Made by a program: the position numbers and the translations under genes
NCBI RefSeq assembly: GCF_002836255.1
Contig: NZ_PJAU01000031.1
Coordinates: 310,001 to 374,000 of the forward strand
Length of the DNA: 64,000 bases
Source of the DNA: Colwellia sp. 75C3
Lineage (GTDB): Bacteria > Pseudomonadota > Gammaproteobacteria > Enterobacterales > Alteromonadaceae
Reading direction: 5' to 3'
The notes under the pieces: model-generated
Databases searched by the model: none
Seen by the model: the letters and a program-made list of their open reading frames with translations, nothing else
Told to the model about the DNA's origin: nothing
In this document: positions 57,473-64,000 of the stretch, piece by piece
Layout of the letters: every line of letters begins with the position of its first letter
Position numbering within the stretch: position 1 is the stretch's first letter

Positions 57473-57817
57473 ATGAATAATTTTATTATATCAATCTGTT
57501 GTGTACTTACGTTGTCTGTTTTTTCTGCTCATGCGGCATTGTCAAATGAGGGGGGGGATAAAAAAAACATTGATAAAGGTAAAAAAGTAACAGCTAAATG
57601 CCATGTTGTTCTAGTCGGCGGTAACGAGACTATTATATTTCATCGTATTAAACCTGAAAAATTATCTCTGTTAACTAATAGTATCGTTGGGAAGAAAGTA
57701 TCAACTCAGAAGTCTCCTGACAAAATAAAAGTATATCGAGCTTTTGAGTGTGTATTGGATAAGGAGAAATTTACAAGTATCAAGGCTCGGTCGCTAGATA
57801 GGATGACCCCTCGTTAA
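57473..57817 (+). CDS. TapY2-like type IVa pilus-associated secreted protein
   Basis: 114 residues from ATG 57473, with AAGGA overlapping the pilE end. Signal peptide cleaved near SAHAALS. The mature protein is small and basic, with two Cys (AKCHVVLVGG and FECVLD) about 50 residues apart that likely pair. Size, the CxVxLVGG pattern and position right after pilE fit the TapY2 family described next to type IVa pilus genes in Shewanella-type genomes; I recall this family but cannot compare sequences. It contains a G8 tract (57550-57557) and an A8 tract (57560-57567) just after the signal peptide, which makes it prone to frameshift. Confidence 0.6.
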   Translation: MNNFIISICCVLTLSVFSAHAALSNEGGDKKNIDKGKKVTAKCHVVLVGGNETIIFHRIKPEKLSLLTNSIVGKKVSTQKSPDKIKVYRAFECVLDKEKFTSIKARSLDRMTPR

Positions 57818-57834
57818 AGAGATGTTTTGTTTAT

Positions 57835-57870
57835 AAAAAAGCGATACTCCCTAGGGAATATCGCTTTTTT
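57835..57870. terminator. Bidirectional terminator between tapY2 and fimT
   Basis: AAAAAAGCGATA, a self-complementary CTCCCTAGGGAA middle, TATCGCTTTTTT: a long stem with T run on either strand. Confidence 0.88.
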
Positions 57871-57898
57871 AATAAATAATTAATCAATTATAAATACG

Positions 57899-58522
57899 CT
57901 AATTACATGAAATAACATTACCTTGCCTATCTTTCTCTACACCATTAACTTCAGAACTTAAATAGGCTCGACCTGATAAGGATAACGCAACACCGCGAGA
58001 AAAATCGGCAAAATCTTTGGGGCAGTAGCTAAATAGCCGTAACTCACCGATATTAGTATTTAACTGCCCGCTAGAGTTGTAAGTCACACTATTAAATGTG
58101 AAGTCAAGCTTATCACCAGCTTGAATAGGTTCTCTCTCTTTTATTACCCCATCGACAGATATAATGCCAATGTTTCCTGTCCAATCATTACTCACTTTGC
58201 AGCTAGCTGGGACAGTAGGGACAAGAGGGAGCGGGCAAAGAGTGGCATCTTCCCCCGAGTTAATTGCAGCATTTCGGGTTGTCAGCAATAATCGCTGAAG
58301 TTCTGAAACCTCATTATCTACGCGCACTTGAGCAATGAAACTACCTAAGTTAGGTAGTGAAATAGCAATTATAAGACCCGCGATGGCGATAGTCACCAAT
58401 AACTCTATTAAGGAGAATCCATGTCCTTGTTTCGAGGGATGAGTAGGGGATAACTTTTGATACTGTAATTTGGGTAAACAAACACTTTTAGAGCTATTAA
58501 TGTTGAATAGATAATTCTGCAT
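57899..58522 (-). CDS. fimT: GspH/FimT-family minor pseudopilin
   Basis: 207 residues. Prepilin cleavage site KQGHG followed by FSLIELLVTIAIAGLIIAISLPNLGSFI, then a GspH/FimT domain with SELQRLLLTTRNAAINSG, the conserved helix of FimT/FimU. Three Cys occur near ATLCPLP, PASCKVS and SYCPKD. The leader peptide is about 35 residues, unusually long, and no internal start codon could shorten it. In relatives fimT lies upstream of pilV and co-directional; here it is at the opposite end and inverted. Some FimT proteins bind DNA during transformation; that is not shown here. Confidence 0.87.
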   Translation of the reverse strand: MQNYLFNINSSKSVCLPKLQYQKLSPTHPSKQGHGFSLIELLVTIAIAGLIIAISLPNLGSFIAQVRVDNEVSELQRLLLTTRNAAINSGEDATLCPLPLVPTVPASCKVSNDWTGNIGIISVDGVIKEREPIQAGDKLDFTFNSVTYNSSGQLNTNIGELRLFSYCPKDFADFSRGVALSLSGRAYLSSEVNGVEKDRQGNVISCN

Positions 58523-58634
58523 GATATTTGACCGATTAATACAACTAATCTAATATTTATAACACTTTCCTGAAAGACTCGCTAGTGCTATATGCCTTTA
58601 TAGGCAATGGCATAAAGCACTAGTTGCACGTTTT

Positions 58635-59810
58635 TTAAATTTCGCTGCTCGGAACACTAGTAGGGCTGATGTGTTCAATAGGGTAGCAGCCTAATACCTT
58701 AATGAAATTAGTGTGTGGTGTGATATCGTTAATTGCTTCCTGTAGGGCGAAACTCTTTAAATTCGCTTCTACATCAATATAAAACATTTCTTCCCAAGGT
58801 CGCCCTTGAATAGGACGCGACTCAAGCTTGCACATGTTAATTCCTTTATCTTTAAGAACTAACAAGCATTCAACTAAGGCACCCGCCTTTTGTCCGGTAG
58901 ACAAAATAATAGCTGTTTTAGCTGGTATTTGTTCGGCGACGTCAACGGCTTTACGAGCAACTAAAATAAAGCGCGAATGGTTTTCAGTTTGATTCGCAAT
59001 AGATTGTTCTAGGGCATGTAACTGATAAAGCTGACCACCTTCTTCGCTTCCTATTACGGCGATAGTATCGTCTTGTAATTCAGCCACTTTTGCCATTGCG
59101 TCAGCGGTACTATCGCAATACTCAATTCGAATACCATTTTGCTTATCTAAGAAATTACTACATTGCGCAAAAGGCTGACCGTGAGCATAAATCGTTTTTA
59201 TTTTATCTAAAGTGGTGTTTACCGAAGTTAGCAGACAATGTTCTATCGGTTGAGTAATTTCACCAACGATTGATAGATTAGTATGTTGAAGTAGGTCATA
59301 AACTTCGTTAATACTACCAGAGCTTGTATTTTCGATAGGCAGCATGCCGTAATCAACTTTACCCGATTCTACTTGCTGTAATATATCGGAAAAACTTTGA
59401 CAGCCAGATTCAATGATCTTCTCTGCACGTCGTGAAAAATATCGATGACTGGCGAGATAGCTATATGAACCCTTATCACCTAAGAATGCGACACTAACAG
59501 TTGGCACTTGAATATCAGGGTTTGCTAAGCTCTGTAAGTAAGCTTGCTGATTTAATACCGAGTCTTCAATAATTGTTTGAAAAATACTGGTGACATAGTG
59601 AGCATCTAACCCTAAGCTTTTACCATGTTTAATTAAGCGTATTAACAACTCTTGTTCGCGTTGTTGATCTCGAATAGGGCGAATTTGCTGTACTTTACTC
59701 TTCGCCACTTTAAGTGTTAACGCACGGCGTTTAGCAAATGAAGCTAATAAATCTTGATCTAAAAGCGTTATTTCTTGGCGTATTTCATTTAAATCTAACT
59801 TTTCGCTCAC
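58635..59810 (-). CDS. pheA: Bifunctional chorismate mutase/prephenate dehydratase
   Basis: 391 residues. Chorismate mutase domain 1-90 (LNEIRQEITLLDQDLLASFAKRRAL). Prephenate dehydratase domain about 105-285: VAFLGDKGSYSYLASHRYF and PIENTSSGSINEVYDLL with the Thr-containing active site. The ACT domain (about 297-385) has GALVECLLVLKDKGINMCKLESRPIQG, with the ESRP phenylalanine-binding motif for feedback inhibition. Start GTG at 59810 behind AAGG. A -35/-10 pair lies upstream, but I see no PheL-like leader rich in Phe codons, so classical attenuation is not supported. Confidence 0.96.
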   Translation of the reverse strand: MSEKLDLNEIRQEITLLDQDLLASFAKRRALTLKVAKSKVQQIRPIRDQQREQELLIRLIKHGKSLGLDAHYVTSIFQTIIEDSVLNQQAYLQSLANPDIQVPTVSVAFLGDKGSYSYLASHRYFSRRAEKIIESGCQSFSDILQQVESGKVDYGMLPIENTSSGSINEVYDLLQHTNLSIVGEITQPIEHCLLTSVNTTLDKIKTIYAHGQPFAQCSNFLDKQNGIRIEYCDSTADAMAKVAELQDDTIAVIGSEEGGQLYQLHALEQSIANQTENHSRFILVARKAVDVAEQIPAKTAIILSTGQKAGALVECLLVLKDKGINMCKLESRPIQGRPWEEMFYIDVEANLKSFALQEAINDITPHTNFIKVLGCYPIEHISPTSVPSSEI

Positions 59811-59855
59811 TTGTTTACCTTTTTATCGTTAATTGATTTCATACTTTGAGTAGTT

Positions 59856-59885
59856 ACTCTAGCTAGCTTAGCTAAATAGTGTCAA
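59856..59885 (-). promoter_or_regulatory. Putative sigma-70 promoter of pheA
   Basis: On the minus strand TTGACA (complement of 59880-59885), 18-bp spacer, TAGAGT (complement of 59856-59861, 4 of 6 matches). It lies 46 bp before the GTG start. Confidence 0.5.
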
Positions 59886-59921
59886 CTGTTTCTTTAGACG
59901 TTTTTTGTTAATGAATGCACG

Positions 59922-60308
59922 TTAAGGAATGCATTGAAATACGATAGTGAAACTACAGAAGGTCGCAATAGCCCATACTATCGATCTTAATAGGCCGATA
60001 TTCAACAAATAGAAAATGTTATATAACACTCTTGCAATAATATGAACAACAGCCAATATGACTATTTTTTGTTGGGTGTTGCCAGTTGCCACCGCTAAAA
60101 TTACCGCTGGGGCAAAAAGAATGACTGATTCAAAAGCATTTTGATGCGCGGCTAAAGCACGTGCACCAAATCCAGTTAACTTGCTTTGTTGCTCCCTTGG
60201 GTGGTTGTTATTATACCCTCCAAGTTTAGCCATGGCATAAGCGACAGGGCCTTTTGCAAGTAGTGGTAAAAGCAGTGCTAAAAATAAGCAAATAATTAAA
60301 GTTGTCAT
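59922..60308 (-). CDS. MAPEG family membrane protein
   Basis: 128 residues, four membrane helices. RALAAHQNAFESVILFAPAVILA and NIFYLLNIGLLRSIVW are the MAPEG (eicosanoid and glutathione metabolism) patterns, including the Arg/Asn/Glu motif of the glutathione-binding region. Bacterial members are mostly uncharacterised inner-membrane proteins, some with glutathione transferase or peroxidase activity. It lies between pheA and the acylase gene, all on the minus strand but with gaps too wide to prove an operon. Start ATG at 60308. Confidence 0.88.
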   Translation of the reverse strand: MTTLIICLFLALLLPLLAKGPVAYAMAKLGGYNNNHPREQQSKLTGFGARALAAHQNAFESVILFAPAVILAVATGNTQQKIVILAVVHIIARVLYNIFYLLNIGLLRSIVWAIATFCSFTIVFQCIP

Positions 60309-60382
60309 ATTATCTCGTCATCTATCTTGGTTAAGTTTGTTAAATTCTTATTTTATTAAGATTAAGTTACACAGGGAATCAT

Positions 60383-62839
60383 TTAATAGCTAAGTAATGT
60401 CAGCTTATAGTACGTTTTACCGGGTAAAAATGGAGAAGGCACACCATGTTCCCAGTCACTATGTCCCATGCCATAATATGGACTCCACGGGTGACCAGCT
60501 TGGCTAGTTGGCATATGAAAGATACCATTTTCTTCGTAACCCGGTGATACCACCATTCTTTCTGAAGCACCAAAGGCGTTTCCTTGTACTCTGGGCATAT
60601 AACTATCACCGGCTAATGCTTTAGTTGGCATATCCAACCAATGGTCTAGCAAGGGCAGTGCACTACTTAATGGATGTTTTATTGCTGAGCTATTTTGTTG
60701 GCCCCAAGTAGCCGCAGTTAAAGGTTGATTAATAGACATATCTGCCACCGTTAACTCTAGTGCTTTCGTGAACACATCCTGCCAGCTGTTCTCACCTAGC
60801 ATCATATAGTTTTCTGGTTGCTCATTAATTAATTGCCACAAAGGGACTTCTATTTGGTGGCGAATAGCCTTGAAGTTAAATGCTTTATCAATATTATGTA
60901 AACTGCTTTTTAATTCGAAAAAAACGTTGTCTCTTAGATTGATTCTAAAATTACGCACTAAGCGATAAGCAACAGAGTCGACACTTGCTCTTAATTCATC
61001 GGTGTTTTCTAAAAGATTTTTTACCTGCACAAAATTTTCCTCTTGTGCGAGTACTTTCTTGGTCAATACTGTCTCAAGAATAAACTGCTGCCAACGTTGT
61101 AAAAATACCGCCTCGTCATCTAAGCCAATTTTAAGCAGAGCTTGTTCATCAAATTTTTCTTGAATCAGTAAATTATTTCTAATTTGTTGTGAGCGAGCAC
61201 CAAGTGCGTAACCACCATTACCAAGCTTTTCAACCATATCGCCACCAACAACGCGAGAGTTTGCTGTCCATAATCTTTGGTTTTCTGGGTTTTTTATCTG
61301 AGGGTATTGTTCAGGCGTTAAATAACCTTGCCAGCTATTCTCTCCTGAATCCCATGATTGTGGCGTTTCGCCAATATTGCCTTTTTTGTTGGGGATTGGT
61401 CCCATAATTGTCCAACCAATATCGCCGTTGTTATCCGCTATCAGCATGTTTTGAGACGGAATACCGGTACGTGCGGCAATATCGAAAGCACGTTCTACTG
61501 TCTTTGCTTGTTCTAACTCAGTAGCTGTGAAATTAATAGCCTCTTTATCATGTGCAACCCAGCGATAGGCAAGTAATTGTCCTTGATGATTTTTACCAAT
61601 AACTGGGCCCCAAATGGTATCTGTTACGGTTATTTCTTGTGCTTTTTGATCTTTTATCGCGATTACTTGTTTATGAAGGATAAAATCTTGAAAACCAGAA
61701 GGCGTTAGATATTGGCTGTTATCAGCATTTGTGGTTAATAAAATGACATCACTATAATCACCATAGCTGTTGGTAAAGCCCCAGGCTATATTACCATTAC
61801 TACCAATTACCATATTCGGTGTACCAGGTAAGGTGGCACCCGTCACTTTAATTTGTTCTATAACTGTGTTTGAACCTACTGCTTTTGAATTATCCGTTTG
61901 GGACTGTGGATATTCAAAAGAAGCGCGGAACCAAGTATTAGGTACACGAATACCAAGGTGCATATCATTAGCTATTATCGCACTACCTGTAGTACTTAAA
62001 GCCCCTGATACAGCCCAACTATTAGAGCCAGGCAAATGATCACCTTGATACTTATTTTCATTACTATCAGCTAATGCGGTCGCTTTGATGTACCTATTGT
62101 CTTTAGGGATTGCGTTAAAACTAGAAGCTGAGGGCCAAGCATTTAAAGGCATAGGCGCTTGAGGGTAATGACTATTATCTATAGCTGCATCCCATATACT
62201 ACCCTTTGGATCTAAAAATGCGTAAACGTCACCGGATAAAACGGCTTTCATTAAACCTAATGTGCGCTCACGCCGTCCATCATGGTATTGAAGATCTATG
62301 TACATGCTAAAAATTGTTAGAATTGAGTCTTCTTCACTCCATTGAACCGGCTCCTGTTGCAAAAGCAGGTACTCAAAAGGTGATGAATTTAGATATTTGA
62401 GTCCTTGGTTGACACCTCGAGTATAGGCTTTAATTAATTCGTGTTGTTTTTTAGGTAGTTGAGCAACTATTACTTTAGCTCTGTCTCGGAAGCGATGTCT
62501 ACGAATTGATTTATCATAATCGAGGGCTAAAGGACCAAATAAGCTTGCTAACTCACCTGCAGAATTACGCCTTAGTAAATCCATTTGAAAGAACCGTTCT
62601 TGCGCATGAACAAAACCCAAAGCTACGGCAATGTCATTTCTGTTTTGAGCCTTAATTGTGGCAATACCTTGCTCATCGCGCTCAATAATGGCAGATTTTT
62701 TTAGACCAAAAACTGTTTTTTTTCCATCGAGTATGGGGAGGGCGCTATCGACTTTACTGTAAAGCCAAGTTGATGCTGTTGCTATAACTAACAAGCTAAT
62801 GAGTAGAAAGCCGAAGAGTAGTTTTTTAAATGTTTTCAT
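60383..62839 (-). CDS. Penicillin acylase-family N-terminal nucleophile hydrolase
   Basis: 818 residues from ATG 62839 (an upstream in-frame TTG is less likely). An N-terminal membrane/signal segment (about 5-25) targets it to the periplasm. The autocatalytic processing site is GDHLPG followed by S272-N-S-W-AVSG: Ser272 becomes the N-terminal nucleophile of the beta chain. GSNGNIAWGFTNSYGDYSDV and the Asn region LWTANSRVVGG are family motifs. The family cleaves amides, including beta-lactam side chains and acyl-homoserine lactones (quorum signals). The exact substrate cannot be read from the sequence. Possible roles are quorum-signal turnover or nutrient use. Confidence 0.9.
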   Translation of the reverse strand: MKTFKKLLFGFLLISLLVIATASTWLYSKVDSALPILDGKKTVFGLKKSAIIERDEQGIATIKAQNRNDIAVALGFVHAQERFFQMDLLRRNSAGELASLFGPLALDYDKSIRRHRFRDRAKVIVAQLPKKQHELIKAYTRGVNQGLKYLNSSPFEYLLLQQEPVQWSEEDSILTIFSMYIDLQYHDGRRERTLGLMKAVLSGDVYAFLDPKGSIWDAAIDNSHYPQAPMPLNAWPSASSFNAIPKDNRYIKATALADSNENKYQGDHLPGSNSWAVSGALSTTGSAIIANDMHLGIRVPNTWFRASFEYPQSQTDNSKAVGSNTVIEQIKVTGATLPGTPNMVIGSNGNIAWGFTNSYGDYSDVILLTTNADNSQYLTPSGFQDFILHKQVIAIKDQKAQEITVTDTIWGPVIGKNHQGQLLAYRWVAHDKEAINFTATELEQAKTVERAFDIAARTGIPSQNMLIADNNGDIGWTIMGPIPNKKGNIGETPQSWDSGENSWQGYLTPEQYPQIKNPENQRLWTANSRVVGGDMVEKLGNGGYALGARSQQIRNNLLIQEKFDEQALLKIGLDDEAVFLQRWQQFILETVLTKKVLAQEENFVQVKNLLENTDELRASVDSVAYRLVRNFRINLRDNVFFELKSSLHNIDKAFNFKAIRHQIEVPLWQLINEQPENYMMLGENSWQDVFTKALELTVADMSINQPLTAATWGQQNSSAIKHPLSSALPLLDHWLDMPTKALAGDSYMPRVQGNAFGASERMVVSPGYEENGIFHMPTSQAGHPWSPYYGMGHSDWEHGVPSPFLPGKTYYKLTLLSY

Positions 62840-63064
62840 AGGTAAACAAGCTAACAAAAAAGTATAGAGCAGAGTAACGTAAAATACGCTCTGAGAATAT
62901 TCTTAGTTTTGATTTTTATCAAAAAGCAGCTTTAAGATGGGCGCAGGGAAAATATTGGGGAAATGATCAACGTATCAAAAAGGCAAGTAGTCAAAGTGAC
63001 AATAGTTTCAGGAGAATAGGGTATTCCTATTCTGATGACATTCCCACGTTGAAATAAGAGAAGA

Positions 63065-63514
63065 CTAGCTAAAATTTAACTTACTATTACATTTCTGCTT
63101 TATTACCGTACTCTCTGTGGTTGATAGAGGCGATTTAGTCATACTTTCATTGCTAGGAATAGTGAAATATGAAATAAGTTGATGTAATTTGTCATTAAAT
63201 ATCATAGCACTAATGAAAAAGTCGTTAGATTTATTGACTATATCTGTTGTTATCTCTGCGCTTTTTTTATTAAATAGGGCAGGATTAGACATAAACAAAC
63301 CGGTAGATAGACTATTTCGATAGTTGACTGATAAATTATTTTGTATTTCACTTGCAGTGCTTATTATATCGTAACTATTAAACTTATTTGTTAGCGTATT
63401 AGTCACATTTAAATGTTGAACTTTAACGGTAGGATTGGCATTAGCTGTAGAAATAGAGATCAATGTTATGTATGTGATAACACAACTGCTTAATAGTACT
63501 TTAATTGATTTCAT
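63065..63514 (-). CDS. Hypothetical secreted protein
   Basis: 149 residues, not recognised. A clear signal peptide (MKSIKVLLSSCVITYITL) ends near STANANPT. The mature part of about 122 residues is rich in Asn, Ser and Thr, without repeats or catalytic motifs. It has a single Cys near the C-terminus (KQKCNSK). AAAGGA lies 8 bp before the ATG, a good ribosome site, which with the signal peptide argues for a real gene. It stands alone, with about 200 bp on either side, in a low-complexity AT-rich patch. Confidence 0.6.
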   Translation of the reverse strand: MKSIKVLLSSCVITYITLISISTANANPTVKVQHLNVTNTLTNKFNSYDIISTASEIQNNLSVNYRNSLSTGLFMSNPALFNKKSAEITTDIVNKSNDFFISAMIFNDKLHQLISYFTIPSNESMTKSPLSTTESTVIKQKCNSKLNFS

Positions 63515-63834
63515 TGCTTCTATCCTTTTAGCTATGCCAGTATTTTAAGTGTATTGTTTTAAAAATTTAACATTACTTAATTGTTACAAATGTTACTTTA
63601 AGAGTTGTTTAATCATTATGCTAGCCAATTGAGATAAGCTGCACCTTTCACACGGCAGATGGCTTATAGCTTTTAACTGAACATTTCAAAGAGAAAGTGA
63701 CAGTAATTCAACATAAGTACCTTTATTATTAGAACAGTTCAGCTGAATAAGTATTTCAAATGATTTAAATGAGTAACAATTTACTCGTGCAAGCTACTTC
63801 CATTCTTTCCTGTGACTTACATAGGCGATAAAGA
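63515..63834. other. Intergenic region near right edge
   Basis: About 320 bp with no reading frame or RNA that I can recognise. It is AT-rich and carries the upstream region of the secreted-protein gene. Confidence 0.4.
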
Positions 63835-63873
63835 AAAACTGCCATTACGGGATATTTCCATAATGGCAGTTTT
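63835..63873 (-). terminator. Terminator of the gene entering from the right edge
   Basis: AAAACTGCCATTA and TAATGGCAGTTTT form a perfect 13-bp stem with a 13-base loop, 30 bp downstream of the minus-strand stop at 63903. It is symmetrical enough to act on both strands. Confidence 0.75.
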
Positions 63874-63902
63874 GCTTATTTTAAATATCCAGTTTTAAAC
63901 AT

Positions 63903-64000
63903 TCAGCTTTCAACATTAAGTTTGAAGTAATGAGTTGTAATATCGTTAGAGGTTAGCTGAGCTGACACTTTTTTTCTAAGCGATATTGATGTAATAAAGG
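63903..64000 (-). CDS. 3' end of an unidentified gene, truncated by window edge
   Basis: A minus-strand frame is open from the right edge to a TGA at 63903-63905, giving 31 C-terminal residues ending THYFKLNVES. The terminator just downstream supports a true gene end. A second open frame reaches the edge but stops earlier. The product cannot be named from so little. Confidence 0.4.
   Translation of the reverse strand, partial: FITSISLRKKVSAQLTSNDITTHYFKLNVES

Noticed and set aside
59811-59921. Phe-rich leader peptide and attenuator for pheA
   Set aside because: No run of TTT/TTC codons in a short frame and no leader terminator hairpin in the roughly 110 bp available.

Overview
The window is AT-rich chromosomal DNA of a marine, probably cold-adapted gammaproteobacterium of the Alteromonadales, most like Colwellia or Thalassotalea. 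This rests on protein character, on the gene order rpsT-murJ-ribF-ileS-lspA-fkpB and ispH-pilVWX-pilY1-pilE known from Shewanella relatives, and on short inverted-repeat elements whose internal sequence I associate with Colwelliaceae. I saw no rRNA, tRNA, CRISPR array, transposase, integrase or recognisable anti-phage system. Nearly everything is core or family-typical gene content, so the interest lies in regulatory sites, rearrangement, small repeats and a few odd proteins.

Layout. 1-3.6 kb: a sugar-acid catabolic group (class II aldolase cut by the left edge, galactonate-dehydratase-like enolase-superfamily enzyme, lactonase-like amidohydrolase, SDR dehydrogenase). 3.7-8.3 kb: a DUF3010 protein, a large acyl-CoA dehydrogenase, and an M49-like lipoprotein peptidase. 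8.5-16.2 kb: rpsT divergent from murJ-ribF-ileS-lspA-fkpB, with a 262-bp repeat element between ileS and lspA. 16.4-25.4 kb: tsaB, an M50-type membrane protease, an alpha/beta hydrolase, fadD, yciK, a VolA-like surface lipase and sohB. 25.5-33 kb: a dicarboxylate/glutamate-type symporter, a 1461-residue Ig-repeat lipoprotein and an arginase-family enzyme. 33-42.7 kb: topA, two small conserved genes, cysB, yfhL-yegQ, an HDOD protein and rdgC. 42.7-49.3 kb: an orphan sensor kinase, a porin, phoB-phoR and pstS. 49.7-58.5 kb: ispH and the type IV pilus minor-pilin cluster pilV-pilW-pilX-pilY1-pilE-tapY2, with fimT inverted at its far end. 58.6-64 kb: pheA, a MAPEG protein, a penicillin-acylase-family enzyme, an unknown secreted protein and the 3' end of one more gene.

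How the genes work together. Lipid use is the clearest theme: the VolA-like lipase and the acyl-CoA dehydrogenase, 17 kb apart, each carry adjacent FadR-like and PsrA-like operator palindromes upstream, and fadD lies between them. Phosphate starvation is the second theme: consensus Pho boxes precede phoB and pstS, and a weaker one precedes the porin, although no pstCAB follows pstS. The third theme is the cell surface: pilus tip and minor pilins, with a tiny translationally coupled reading frame in front of pilY1 and homopolymer tracts in tapY2.

Rearrangement. ispH and the pilus genes normally follow fkpB in related genomes; here about 33.5 kb of otherwise ordinary genes separate them.
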